Shown here: positions 1 through 8,432 of the stretch, in pieces
Numbering within the stretch: the stretch's first letter is position 1
How the letters are laid out: the number at the start of each line of letters is the position of its first letter
Source of the DNA: Stenotrophomonas maltophilia
GTDB lineage: Bacteria > Pseudomonadota > Gammaproteobacteria > Xanthomonadales > Xanthomonadaceae
DNA: 64,000 nucleotides
Direction of reading: 5' to 3'
Assembly: GCF_004684085.1 (NCBI RefSeq)
Contig: NZ_SRHZ01000089.1
Location: 98,533 to 162,532 of the forward strand
Notes under the pieces: model-generated
Databases searched by the model: none
What the model saw: only the letters and a program-made list of their open reading frames with translations
What the model was told of the DNA's origin: nothing
Made by a program: the position numbers and the translations under genes

Positions 1-2326
1 CGATGCCCAGGTTGCGGGCCAGGCCGAAGGCGCTCATGCCGTACATCAGGCCGAAGTTGATCGCCTTGGCAGCGCGGCGCTCATTTGGGGTCACTTCCTC
101 CAGCGTGCGGCCGAACACCTCGGCGGCGGTGGCACGGTGCACGTCGGCGCCCTGCTCGAACGCGCGCACCAGGCCCGGGTCCTCGGACAGGTGGGCCATG
201 ATCCGCAGCTCGATCTGCGAGTAGTCGGCTGCCAGCAGCTGGAAGCCCTCCGGGGCGATGAACGCGCGGCGGATGCGGCGACCATCTTCGGTGCGGATCG
301 GGATGTTCTGCAGGTTCGGGTCCGACGAGGACAGGCGCCCGGTGGCGGCGCCGGACTGGTGGTAGCTGGTATGCACGCGGCCGGTGTCCGGATTGACCAT
401 CTCCGGCAGCTTGTCGGTGTAGGTGCTGCGCAGCTTGGCCAGCCCGCGATACTCCAGGATCACCCGCGGCAGTTCGTGCTGGTCGGCAATCGCCTCCAGC
501 GCCTCTTCATTGGTACTCGGCTGGCCCTTCGGGGTCTTCACCACCGCCGGTAGCTTCAGCTCGTCGAACAGCACGGCCTGCAGCTGCTTGGGCGAATCCA
601 GGTTGAAGCTGCGCCCGGCCAGCTCGGTGGCCTTCTGCTGTGCGGCCAGCATGCGCGAGGACAGGTCCTGGCTCTGCCGGCGCAGTTCGGCGGCATCGAT
701 CTGCACACCATTGGCTTCGATGCTGGTCAGCACCGGCACCAGCGGCATCTCGATGTCGCGGTACACGCTGTCCAGCGCCGGCTCGGCCAGCAGCTGCGGT
801 TGCAGCGCGCGGTGCAGGCGCAGGGTGATGTCGGCGTCCTCGGCCGCATAGCGGCTGGCTTCGTCGATGCCGACCTGCGAGAACGGAATCTGCTTGGCGC
901 CCTTGCCGGCCACGTCCTCGAACTTGATGGTGTTGTAGCCCAGGTAACGCAGGGCCAGCGAATCCATGTCGTGGCGGGTGGCGGTGGAGTTGAGCACGAA
1001 GCTCTCGAGCATGGTGTCGTCGTGATAGCCCTGCACGTCCACGCCATGGCGGCGCAGCACGTGCAGATCGTACTTGCCGTGCTGGCCCAGCTTCTTCTTC
1101 GCCGGGTCCTGCAGCGCCGGGCGCAGCGCGTCCAGCACCTGCTGCATCGGCAGCTGGGCCGGCGCACCCGGGTAGTCGTGGCCGACCGGAATGTAGGCGG
1201 CCTTGCCCGGCTCGACCGCCAGGCTGATGCCCACCAGGCGTGCACGCATCGCGTCCAGCGCATCGGTTTCGGTATCGAAGCTGATCAGCTCGGCCTGCTG
1301 CAGGCGCTCGACCCAGGCCTGCAGCTGCTCGGTGGTCAGCACGGTCTCGTACTCACCCGGTGCCGCCAGCGCCGGATCCAGCGTGCCGGCGGCCGGGGCC
1401 TCGGCGCTGCCGCGGGCGAAGCCGGCGGCGGTGCCACGCAGGCTTGGCGTCGCTTCGCTGGCGGCGGTCGGCGCCGGCAGCGGTGCACCCAGCTCCTTCA
1501 GCGCCTGGGTGAAGCCGTATCGCGCATACAGCTCGGTCAGCTCCGGCACGTCCTGCTCGCGCAGGGCCAGCGTGGTCGGGCTGGCGTCCAGCTCCACGTC
1601 GGTGCGGATGGTCACCAGCTCGCGGTTCAGCGGCAGGCGCTCCAGCGCGGCACGCAGGTTCTCACCGATCTTGCCCTTCATGGTCGGCGCGGCCGCCATC
1701 ACCCCATCCAGGTGCTGGTACTCGGCCAGCCACTTGGCGGCGGTCTTCGGCCCGCACTTCTCCACGCCCGGCACGTTGTCGACGGTGTCGCCCATCAGCG
1801 CCAGCAGGTCGACGATCTGGTCGGCGCGCACACCAAACTTGTCCATCACCGCGGCGTCCGAATCCATGCGGCTGCCGGTCATGGTGTTGACCAGCTCGAT
1901 GCCCGGGCGCACCAGCTGGGCGAAGTCCTTGTCGCCGGTGGAGATGGTCACCTTCAGGTCCTGCGCCACGCCCTGCAGGGCCAGCGTGCCGATCACATCG
2001 TCGGCTTCCACGCCGGGAATGCGCAGGATGCTGATGCCCAGCGCTTCGACGATGCGGCACATCGGCTCGACCTGGCTGCGCAGCTCGTCGGGCATCGGCG
2101 GGCGGTTGGCCTTGTACTGGTCGTACAGGTCATCACGGAAGGTCTTGCCCGGCGCATCGACCACGAACGCCACGTAGGCCGGGCGCTCCTTCAGTGTCGA
2201 GCGCAGCATGTTGACCACGCCGAACAGCGCGCCGGTGGGTTCGCCCTGTGCATTGGACAGGGGCGGCAGCGCGTGGAACGCGCGGTACAGGTAACTGGAC
2301 CCGTCGATCAGGACTAATCTGCTCAT
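1..2326 (-). CDS. polA: DNA polymerase I, C-terminus cut off by window edge
   Basis: Replication and repair polymerase that removes RNA primers and fills gaps. The 775 codons present begin at ATG (2326) with MSRLVLIDGSS. The 5'-3' exonuclease (FEN-like) domain occupies about residues 1-290. The 3'-5' exonuclease domain follows with its acidic residues intact (FDTET, later YAAEDAD), so proofreading should be active. The polymerase domain shows motif A (AADYSQIELR) and the O-helix motif B (KAINFGLMYG). The reading frame runs off the left edge just after motif B, so motif C and roughly the last 150 residues lie outside. It is divergent from the lipoprotein gene at 2425. Confidence 0.97.
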   Translation of the reverse strand, partial: MSRLVLIDGSSYLYRAFHALPPLSNAQGEPTGALFGVVNMLRSTLKERPAYVAFVVDAPGKTFRDDLYDQYKANRPPMPDELRSQVEPMCRIVEALGISILRIPGVEADDVIGTLALQGVAQDLKVTISTGDKDFAQLVRPGIELVNTMTGSRMDSDAAVMDKFGVRADQIVDLLALMGDTVDNVPGVEKCGPKTAAKWLAEYQHLDGVMAAAPTMKGKIGENLRAALERLPLNRELVTIRTDVELDASPTTLALREQDVPELTELYARYGFTQALKELGAPLPAPTAASEATPSLRGTAAGFARGSAEAPAAGTLDPALAAPGEYETVLTTEQLQAWVERLQQAELISFDTETDALDAMRARLVGISLAVEPGKAAYIPVGHDYPGAPAQLPMQQVLDALRPALQDPAKKKLGQHGKYDLHVLRRHGVDVQGYHDDTMLESFVLNSTATRHDMDSLALRYLGYNTIKFEDVAGKGAKQIPFSQVGIDEASRYAAEDADITLRLHRALQPQLLAEPALDSVYRDIEMPLVPVLTSIEANGVQIDAAELRRQSQDLSSRMLAAQQKATELAGRSFNLDSPKQLQAVLFDELKLPAVVKTPKGQPSTNEEALEAIADQHELPRVILEYRGLAKLRSTYTDKLPEMVNPDTGRVHTSYHQSGAATGRLSSSDPNLQNIPIRTEDGRRIRRAFIAPEGFQLLAADYSQIELRIMAHLSEDPGLVRAFEQGADVHRATAAEVFGRTLEEVTPNERRAAKAINFGLMYGMSAFGLARNLGI

Positions 2327-2424
2327 GGGTCGATTCTACGCGCCCGTGCCTGCACCGCGGCGACACGGCAGGCGCCCGGCGATGGGGCATAATCAAGGCT
2401 CTTTCCAGGCAAAGGCCCCCGCCG

Positions 2425-2709
2425 ATGAAGACCCTGATGCTGGCTTCCCTGCTCCTGCTCGCTGGCTGCGCCAGCATGGGCGGCGCGGGCGCTCCCCCGG
2501 TGGACGTCAAGGGCGCGGATGTGTCCAAGCGCACCATGGACAACGGCGACACCATCGAGGAATACCGTGTCTCCGGCCAGCTGCGCATGGTCAAGGTGAC
2601 CCCGTCGCGTGGCGCCCCGTTCTACATGTACGACAAGAACGGCGATGGCCGTTTCGACAATGACAAGGACGGCGTGTCACCGGTGTACTGGAAGCTGTAC
2701 AGCTGGTGA
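2425..2709 (+). CDS. DUF2782-type small lipoprotein
   Basis: A 94-residue protein with a lipoprotein signal peptide: hydrophobic residues 4-13, then lipobox LLAGC with Cys15 as the lipidated residue. The mature part is short and polar. It contains GDTIEEYRVSGQLRMVKVTP and a C-terminal YDKNGDGRFDNDKDG stretch ending in VYWKLYSW, as in the DUF2782 family found beside polA in xanthomonads. Its role is unknown; it should sit in the periplasm, anchored to a membrane. The ATG at 2425 was chosen because it directly opens the signal peptide; longer in-frame starts would read through the polA promoter side. A REP hairpin follows the stop closely. Confidence 0.85.
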   Translation: MKTLMLASLLLLAGCASMGGAGAPPVDVKGADVSKRTMDNGDTIEEYRVSGQLRMVKVTPSRGAPFYMYDKNGDGRFDNDKDGVSPVYWKLYSW

Positions 2710-2716
2710 TGTAGCC

Positions 2717-2850
2717 GGGGTCGGATCCCTTTCCACAGGAACGGGCTCTGACCCCATCAATGCGATCGGCACGGCCCATCCACGCATGGCGTGGATCTAC
2801 ACGCCATGCGTGGATGACCGCCTGTCAGTAGATCCACGCCATGCGTGGAT
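2717..2850. repeat. REP palindrome cluster after the DUF2782 gene
   Basis: Between the convergent lipoprotein and usp genes lie one hairpin of the GGGGTCGGATCCC / GGGCTCTGACCCC type (2717-2755) and two or three copies of the GTAG element whose core is ATCCACGCATGGCGTGGAT (2778-2815 and 2828-2850, opposite orientations). These are SMAG-like REPs. They may slow or terminate transcription and protect mRNA 3' ends, but nothing here shows function directly. Confidence 0.85.
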
Positions 2851-2876
2851 ATGGCCCTCCCGGCCACACAGAAGAT

Positions 2877-2906
2877 GACGCCGGCGCGCATCCTGCGGCC
2901 GGCGTC
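2877..2906 (-). terminator. Possible terminator of the usp gene
   Basis: A nine-base perfect stem, GACGCCGGC (2877-2885) with GCCGGCGTC (2898-2906), lies just downstream of the usp stop codon on the minus strand. The following minus-strand sequence is only moderately T-rich, so termination strength is uncertain. Confidence 0.45.
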
Positions 2907-2932
2907 GGGTCCCCTCCCCGGGAACGCTTGAA

Positions 2933-3379
2933 TCAGCGGATGACCAGCACCGGCAGCGTGCTGCGGGCCAGCACTTCGGCGGTCTGGCTGCCCAGCAGCA
3001 CGCGGGTCACGCCACGGCGGCCATGCGAGGTCATCACGATCAGGTCGCTGTTGCGCTCGCCGGCGGTCTCGATGATGCCGTCGGCCGCATAGCGGTCCAG
3101 CACGTGCACCGGATTGGCGGTGATGCCCTGCTCGGCGGCCTTGGCCAGCGCCGGCTGCAGCACCTTCTGTGCGCCTTCCTCGCGGTCGGCCTTGTACTCG
3201 GGGCTGTTCATGTAGCCCACGCTCCAGCCCATGGCGTCGTACATGCCGACGGCCCACGGCTCGGAGACGGTCACGATATCGACCTCGGCATTGAGGTCCT
3301 TGGCCAGCTCCAGGCCCTTGGCCAGGCCCTTGTCGGCCAGCTCGGACCCGTCGGTGGCAATCAGGATGCGCTTGTACAT
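2933..3379 (-). CDS. Universal stress protein (UspA family)
   Basis: A 148-residue single-domain Usp protein, the usual length for the family. It opens with MYKRILIATDGS, the first strand and ATP-site Asp of the fold. It ends with the nucleotide-binding loop in the form TSHG-9x-GS (residues about 117-131), so it is probably an ATP-binding Usp. Such cytosolic dimers aid survival under starvation and other stress. The start at 3379 was preferred over an upstream in-frame start because the family begins at this Met. The gene stands alone between REP clusters; no operon partner is evident. Confidence 0.93.
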   Translation of the reverse strand: MYKRILIATDGSELADKGLAKGLELAKDLNAEVDIVTVSEPWAVGMYDAMGWSVGYMNSPEYKADREEGAQKVLQPALAKAAEQGITANPVHVLDRYAADGIIETAGERNSDLIVMTSHGRRGVTRVLLGSQTAEVLARSTLPVLVIR

Positions 3380-3470
3380 GGTGAGGCTCCGTGGCGGTCT
3401 GCCAGATGGGAACACCACCATTGCACACCGGATGTGCAGGGCACGCCTTGAGCAGGATCAATCCGGCGCC

Positions 3471-3538
3471 TGTAGAGCCGAGCCCACGCTCGGCTGCTTC
3501 TGGCGGGAAAAGCAGCCGAGCATGGGCTCGGCTCTACA
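3471..3538. repeat. Bipartite GTAG palindrome (68 bp)
   Basis: Two inverted GTAG-type REPs face each other. The element opens TGTAGAGCCGAGC, has a 14-base spacer, and closes with the complementary GCTCGGCTCTACA, making a long cruciform. A near copy with the spacer inverted lies at 4238-4304, on the other side of the 3551-4105 gene. Confidence 0.88.
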
Positions 3539-3550
3539 TCAGGCCTGCGC

Positions 3551-4105
3551 TCAGGCGATCTGCACCACGCGTGCGTTCCGGCACAGCGGGTAACTGGCCA
3601 CGAATTCGGCAATCGCATCACGCATCGCCTCGAACGATTCGCCGTACATGTACAGCGCGGTTTCGGTCGGGCCCTGCCACCAGCTGCAGATCTCACCCAG
3701 GCCATCGATGCGCTCGGACAGCTGCTCGAACACGTGGTTCGAATCGCACTGTTCGTAGACTTCGTCCGGCAGGGTCAGGCCATCCAGGTAGATCCCCAGA
3801 CCCTCGGTAACGCCGAAGCTACGGTCAGCCTCGCCCGCGCCCTGCAGCTGCGAGCCCTTCGGCGCGCCCAGTTGTTCCAGCAGATCGATCAGCTTCGGCA
3901 CGCCGGCCGCATCGACCAAGGCCACTTCGATGTCGCCGTATTCGACCTCGCCGTCGTCCGACATCGCGGTGCCGCCGCCGGTGAGCTCGCCCACCTCGGC
4001 CGCCTGCAGCAGCGCATCGAGCGGATCCTCGAACAGCTCATGGCGATGCTCGGGCTGCAGCTTGGCATTCAACTTCACGGTGACGTGCAGCGCGGGTTCG
4101 GTCAT
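3551..4105 (-). CDS. Conserved hypothetical protein, 184 aa
   Basis: I do not recognise this family with confidence. The protein is acidic, soluble, and has no signal peptide or membrane segment. A glycine-rich stretch ELTGGGTAMSDDGEVEYGDI (about residues 40-58) is followed by a predicted helix (VPKLIDLLEQL). There is a Trp pair (CSWWQGPTET) near residue 142 and a C-terminal YPLCRNARVVQIA strand. Codon use matches neighbouring core genes, so it is probably a genuine expressed gene. It is flanked on both sides by near-identical bipartite palindromes, and no neighbour hints at a pathway. Confidence 0.75.
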   Translation of the reverse strand: MTEPALHVTVKLNAKLQPEHRHELFEDPLDALLQAAEVGELTGGGTAMSDDGEVEYGDIEVALVDAAGVPKLIDLLEQLGAPKGSQLQGAGEADRSFGVTEGLGIYLDGLTLPDEVYEQCDSNHVFEQLSERIDGLGEICSWWQGPTETALYMYGESFEAMRDAIAEFVASYPLCRNARVVQIA

Positions 4106-4237
4106 CGGGGCATTCCTGGAAGATGTCAGGCCCCATTGTAGAGTCGAAGGTAGCGGCAGGAGCCGCTGCCAACGTCGCTTGCGACGGCCCGAAGGGTGCC
4201 GGTCAGGACGACCGGCATAGCCTTGCTCGACTCCCTT

Positions 4238-4304
4238 TGTAGAGTCGAGCCACGCTCGACTGCCTTTCCCGCCAGAAGCAGCCGAGCATGGGCTCGGCTC
4301 TACA
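4238..4304. repeat. Bipartite GTAG palindrome (67 bp), second copy
   Basis: It has the same architecture as the element at 3471-3538. Its right 27 bases are identical to that copy, while the spacer is present as its reverse complement. Further short GTAG and inverted repeats fill 4138-4237, so the 208-bp gap between the two flanking genes is essentially all repeat. Confidence 0.85.
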
Positions 4305-4313
4305 ACACCGCGG

Positions 4314-4640
4314 TCAACGCAGGAACGGCGCCACCTTGCGCTTCAGCAGCTCCACCAGCACCGGGTCCATGTAGTCGTAGTCGTCGGGGATATCCAGGCA
4401 GATCACCCGCTTGCCGTTCAACCAGGCCTTGTAGCGGCTGGACAGCCGGTTGCGGTGGGCGCGCTCCATCACGAACACCAGGTCCGCCCACTGCAGCAGC
4501 TCCGGGCTGAGCACTTCCTCCGCGTCGGCCAGCAAGCCGGCCGAGGCGGTCTCGATGCCCGGCCAATCGGCAAACACCTGCTCGGCCGTAGGGCTGCGCA
4601 GGCGGTTCTGACTGCAGAGAAAGAGCACGTTGCGGGTCAT
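4314..4640 (-). CDS. Short low-molecular-weight protein-tyrosine-phosphatase-like protein
   Basis: A 108-residue protein with the phosphatase P-loop C-x5-R-S at the N-terminus (CSQNRLRS, Cys9 and Arg15). A candidate general-acid Asp-Pro pair (MDPVLVELL, Asp92-Pro93) lies near the C-terminus. Classical LMW-PTPs are about 150 residues, so this is a compact variant that keeps the cysteine, arginine and acid in the right order. The likely activity is phosphomonoester or phosphotyrosine hydrolysis in the cytosol; the substrate cannot be told. The start at 4640 places the P-loop at the expected distance from the N-terminus. It is transcribed alone, with uvrD upstream beyond two REP hairpins. Confidence 0.82.
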   Translation of the reverse strand: MTRNVLFLCSQNRLRSPTAEQVFADWPGIETASAGLLADAEEVLSPELLQWADLVFVMERAHRNRLSSRYKAWLNGKRVICLDIPDDYDYMDPVLVELLKRKVAPFLR

Positions 4641-4655
4641 GAGCGCAGCCTAATC

Positions 4656-4753
4656 GGGGTCGGATCCCTTTTCCAACGGAAAAGGGCTCTGACCCCAACC
4701 ACGTGCATTCCGCGACGGGGTCAGAGCCCTCCCTGCGGGAGGGATCCGACCCC
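4656..4753. repeat. Two GGGGTC-type hairpins between uvrD and the phosphatase gene
   Basis: Two palindromes of the same family sit in opposite order: 4656-4696 (GGGGTCGGATCCC ... GGGCTCTGACCCC) and 4717-4753 (GGGGTCAGAGCCC ... GGGATCCGACCCC). Each stem is interrupted at one or two positions. They lie directly after the uvrD stop codon. Confidence 0.85.
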
Positions 4754-4763
4754 TCGACGGTGA

Positions 4764-6956
4764 TCAGATCACCGTCAGGTTGGCATACGCCATCACCAGC
4801 CACTTGCTGCCGGCATCGGCGAACTCGACCTGCACGCGGGCGTGGGCGCCGTTGCCTTCGTAGTCGGTCACCATGCCTTCGCCGAACTTGGGATGGGTGA
4901 CCAGCGCGCCGAGCTTCAGCGGCGGCGCCTCGATCGAGGCGTGTCCCATCACCCGGCTGGCGCCCATCGATGCCGGTCGCGAGACCTGCACCTTCGGGCG
5001 CACTTCGTGCAGCAGCTCGCGCGGGATCTCGCGCAGGAAGCGCGACGGCAGGCTGTAGTTGTCCTGGCCATGAATGCGGCGCGACTCGGCATAGCTCAGC
5101 ACCAGCTTCTGGCGTGCGCGGGTGATGCCCACATACGCCAGCCGGCGCTCTTCTTCCAGCCGCCCGCTTTCTTCCAGCGAACGTGCGCTGGGGAACAGGC
5201 CCTCTTCCACGCCAGCCAGGAACACCAGCGGGAATTCCAGGCCCTTGGCCGAGTGCAGGGTCATCAGCTGCACGCCCTCCTCGCCCGCCTGCGCCTGGCC
5301 CTCACCGGCCTCCAGCGCGGCATAGCCCAGGAAGGCCACCAGCTCATCCATGTCCTCGCCCACTTCCTCGATATCGTCTGCGCGGCGCACGAAGCGCGAG
5401 GCCACCGAGACCAGTTCGTCGAGGTTGTCGGTGCGCGATTCGGAGTCCAGCGCGTTACGGCTTTCCTTGCTCCAGTGCTCGCGCAGCTGCGAGCGTGCCA
5501 GCACGTGGTCCACGCGCTCGGCCAGGGTCATGTGCAGGGTCTGCGCCTGCAGCTCGTTGACCAGCACCAGGAAGCCGGCCAGCGCATTGCGCGCACGTGC
5601 GGCCAGTGCGCTGCCCTGGGTGACCAGCATGGTGGCTTCCCACAGCGAAATGCCCTGCGCGCGTGCCTCGCGGCGCACTTCGTCCAGCGTGCGATCGCCA
5701 ATGCCACGGGTGGGCGTATTGACCGCGCGCTCGAATGCGGCGTCATCGTTGCGGTTGGACAGCAGGCGCAGGTAAGCCAGCGCATCCTTGATTTCGGCAC
5801 GCTCGAAGAAGCGCATGCCACCGTACACGCGGTACGGCACCTGTTCGCTCAGCAGCGCTTCTTCCAGCGCGCGCGACTGCGCGTTGCTGCGGTAGAGCAC
5901 GGCCACTTCGGTGTAGCTGCCACCATCGCGCACCCATTGGCGGGCGCGCTCGACGATGTAGCGCGCCTCGTCCATCTCGTTGTACGCGGCGTACAGGTCG
6001 ATTGGCTCGCCGTCGCCGCTGTCGGTCCACAGCTGCTTGCCGATGCGGTCGGGGTTGTGCGCGATCACCGCGTTGGCGGCGCCGAGGATGTTGGCGGTGG
6101 AGCGGTAGTTCTGTTCCAGGCGGATGGTCTGTGCGCCCGGGAAGTCACGCAGGAAGCCCTGCACGTTCTCGACCTTGGCACCGCGCCAGCCGTAGATGGC
6201 CTGGTCATCGTCGCCGACCACGAACACATGGCCCGAATCGCCGGCCAGCACGCGCACGAAGGCGTACTGGATGGCGTTGGTGTCCTGGAACTCATCCACC
6301 AGGATTTCGCGGAAGCGGGCGCGGTAGTGCGCCAGCAGGGCCGGGTTGTCGCGCAGCAGTTCATGCGCGCGCAGCAGCAGTTCGGCGAAGTCGACCAGGC
6401 CGGCGCGGTCGCAGCGCGCCTGGTATTCGATATAGGCCTGGCGCATGGTTTCCAGCCACGCATCATGCGGCTCGGGCTGGATGTGCTGCGGGCGGCGACC
6501 CTCGTCCTTCTGTTCGTTGATCCACCATGCAATCTGCTTGGGTGGGTACTTGCCGTCATCCAGTTCCAGCGCCTGCACCACGCGCTTGACCAGCCGCAGC
6601 TGATCGTCCGAGTCCATCACCTGGAAGCCTTCAGGCAGCTTGGCGTCCTGCCAGTGCAGGCGCAGCAGGCGGTTGGCCAGGCCGTGGAAGGTACCGATCC
6701 ACATGCCACGGCTGCCGTGGGGCAGCTGTGCGTCGATGCGGTGGCGCATTTCGCCAGCCGCCTTGTTGGTGAAGGTCACCGCAAAAATGCCGTGGGTCGG
6801 CACGCCATCGACTTCATGCAGCCAGGCGATACGGTGGGTGAGTACGCGGGTCTTGCCGGAACCGGCACCGGCCAGCACCAGGTGGTGGCCGGGGGGAGCG
6901 GAGACGGCTTCGCGCTGGGCCGGGTTCAGGCCATCAAGCAGGTGGGAGACATCCAT
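4764..6956 (-). CDS. uvrD: DNA helicase II (UvrD, superfamily 1)
   Basis: A 3'-5' DNA helicase acting in nucleotide excision repair and mismatch repair, 730 residues. All SF1A motifs are visible: Walker A GAGSGKT (30-36), motif II DEFQDT, motif III GDDDQAIYGWRG, motif IV QNYRST, motif V TLHSAKGLEFPLVFL, and motif VI YVGITRARQ. The C-terminus has the UvrD-type tail (LVTHPKFGEGMV...), which separates it from Rep. The ATG at 6956 gives the standard MDVSHLLDGLNPAQREA start. The FAD protein gene ends only 9 bases upstream, so the two genes are probably co-transcribed. Confidence 0.96.
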   Translation of the reverse strand: MDVSHLLDGLNPAQREAVSAPPGHHLVLAGAGSGKTRVLTHRIAWLHEVDGVPTHGIFAVTFTNKAAGEMRHRIDAQLPHGSRGMWIGTFHGLANRLLRLHWQDAKLPEGFQVMDSDDQLRLVKRVVQALELDDGKYPPKQIAWWINEQKDEGRRPQHIQPEPHDAWLETMRQAYIEYQARCDRAGLVDFAELLLRAHELLRDNPALLAHYRARFREILVDEFQDTNAIQYAFVRVLAGDSGHVFVVGDDDQAIYGWRGAKVENVQGFLRDFPGAQTIRLEQNYRSTANILGAANAVIAHNPDRIGKQLWTDSGDGEPIDLYAAYNEMDEARYIVERARQWVRDGGSYTEVAVLYRSNAQSRALEEALLSEQVPYRVYGGMRFFERAEIKDALAYLRLLSNRNDDAAFERAVNTPTRGIGDRTLDEVRREARAQGISLWEATMLVTQGSALAARARNALAGFLVLVNELQAQTLHMTLAERVDHVLARSQLREHWSKESRNALDSESRTDNLDELVSVASRFVRRADDIEEVGEDMDELVAFLGYAALEAGEGQAQAGEEGVQLMTLHSAKGLEFPLVFLAGVEEGLFPSARSLEESGRLEEERRLAYVGITRARQKLVLSYAESRRIHGQDNYSLPSRFLREIPRELLHEVRPKVQVSRPASMGASRVMGHASIEAPPLKLGALVTHPKFGEGMVTDYEGNGAHARVQVEFADAGSKWLVMAYANLTVI

Positions 6957-6965
6957 GCCCCCATT

Positions 6966-8369
6966 TTACGGCATCGCCGTCGCGGCTCCTGCGACCACCT
7001 GAGTTGCCAGCACCTGCGCCTGCTGACGCAGTTCAGGCACCGCCAGGCTTTCCCACAGGCTACCGATGCGCAGGCTGCCGATCACGCCCAGCCGTGCCTG
7101 CGGCTGGCCACCCACTGCGCGCAGGCGGTCGCCCGGCACCGTGCTGTCCAGGCCCAGCCCATGTGGACCGGGGCGGGCCAGGCCATCGGCCTGCAGCTGC
7201 TGCAGCAACGGATTGCGCAACGCGCTGGCGCGGGTTTCCACGCCGGTGGCGTTGATCACGCCGCTGATCGTCCACTGCGACTCGGTGCCGGAGGCGTCAC
7301 GGCCGGACAGCTGCAGAGCATCGCCTTCGCGCCAGATGCGCTGCAGGCGGGCACGGTGGATGCGCAGCTGGCCACTGTCCTGCAGGGTCTGCAGCTGTGC
7401 GTCGACCTCTTCGGCGATGCGGTGGCGATGCACGTCCCAATAGCGCACCACATGGCGCAGGAAGCGACGCTGGTCGGCCTCATCGAGGCTGCACCACAGT
7501 GCCTGCCCATGTGGACGGATACGGTCCATCACGCCCTGCCATGGCAAGCCGTCGGCCTGCGCCTGACGAGCGAACCCGCGTAGCGCGCGCAGGCGCTGGC
7601 GCAGGTTCAACGGCAGCAGCGCAGCCGGGTCGAACGTAGGCAGACCACCATGCGCATGCGGCAACGGCAGCAGGCCGTGGCGCGAGATCACATGCAGCGG
7701 GCCGGAGTGGCCGGCGGCGACCAATGCCAGCACGGTGTCGGCCATGCTCAGGCCGGAGCCGACAATGGCGACGGCCTGCTCGCCGGCCAGAGTACGCACG
7801 CCGTCGTAGTCCCAGGCCTCGATCACGTCATCGGCGGGCAGTGCCTCGGCACCGGCCACCGGCAGCGGGCGCACGCTGTTGCCGGTGGCGAGCACCGCCT
7901 GCGCGGCGTGCAGCGCCTGGCCATCGCCCAGCTGCAGGCGGTAGCCATGGTCATCCGGCTGCAGACCCAGCACCGGCTGCGCGATCACCTGCAGCTGCGC
8001 CGGGCTGGCCGCAGCGGCCTCCTGCAAGCGCTGCTGCAGGTAGGCAGCAAAGTAATGGCGACACACGTAACGCTCGCCCAGCACCTCGCGCGCCTCGCCC
8101 GGGTAGGCATTGGCGGCCATCAGGTAGTCGAGGAAGTCGCCGGGCTGGTCGGCAAACGCACTCATCTTCGCCGCCGGCACGTTCAGCAGATGCTCCGGCC
8201 ATGGCGTGGCATAGGCGATGCCCTGGGCCAGCTGCGAGGCGGGTTCGAAGATGGCCAGCGCCAGCGGCGCGTGGGCCTGGCGCAGTACCTGGATCGCCAC
8301 CAGCACCCCGGCCGCACCACCACCGATGATCGCCAGGTCCAGTTCGCCATTACGCGGTGAATCAGTCAT
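6966..8369 (-). CDS. FAD/NAD(P)-binding protein (NAD_binding_9 family)
   Basis: A 467-residue flavoprotein-like protein. An N-terminal Rossmann motif IIGGGAAG (residues 14-21) and a second dinucleotide motif VAIVGSGLSMAD (around 206) resemble the FAD/NAD(P)-binding family PF13454, whose members include uncharacterised hydroxyacylglutathione-hydrolase-like and amine-oxidation proteins. The substrate is unknown. The start at 8369 (MTDSPRNGELDLA) was chosen over an upstream in-frame Met because it places the glycine motif near residue 16. It has no signal peptide and is probably cytosolic. The gene sits 9 bases upstream of uvrD and 63 bases downstream of cardiolipin synthase on the same strand. 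Confidence 0.85.
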   Translation of the reverse strand: MTDSPRNGELDLAIIGGGAAGVLVAIQVLRQAHAPLALAIFEPASQLAQGIAYATPWPEHLLNVPAAKMSAFADQPGDFLDYLMAANAYPGEAREVLGERYVCRHYFAAYLQQRLQEAAAASPAQLQVIAQPVLGLQPDDHGYRLQLGDGQALHAAQAVLATGNSVRPLPVAGAEALPADDVIEAWDYDGVRTLAGEQAVAIVGSGLSMADTVLALVAAGHSGPLHVISRHGLLPLPHAHGGLPTFDPAALLPLNLRQRLRALRGFARQAQADGLPWQGVMDRIRPHGQALWCSLDEADQRRFLRHVVRYWDVHRHRIAEEVDAQLQTLQDSGQLRIHRARLQRIWREGDALQLSGRDASGTESQWTISGVINATGVETRASALRNPLLQQLQADGLARPGPHGLGLDSTVPGDRLRAVGGQPQARLGVIGSLRIGSLWESLAVPELRQQAQVLATQVVAGAATAMP

Positions 8370-8432
8370 GCACCGATTGTAGGCCATCGGCGATGACAGG
8401 CCGGATTGCCGAAGCGGGCGGTTGCCGCCGCC

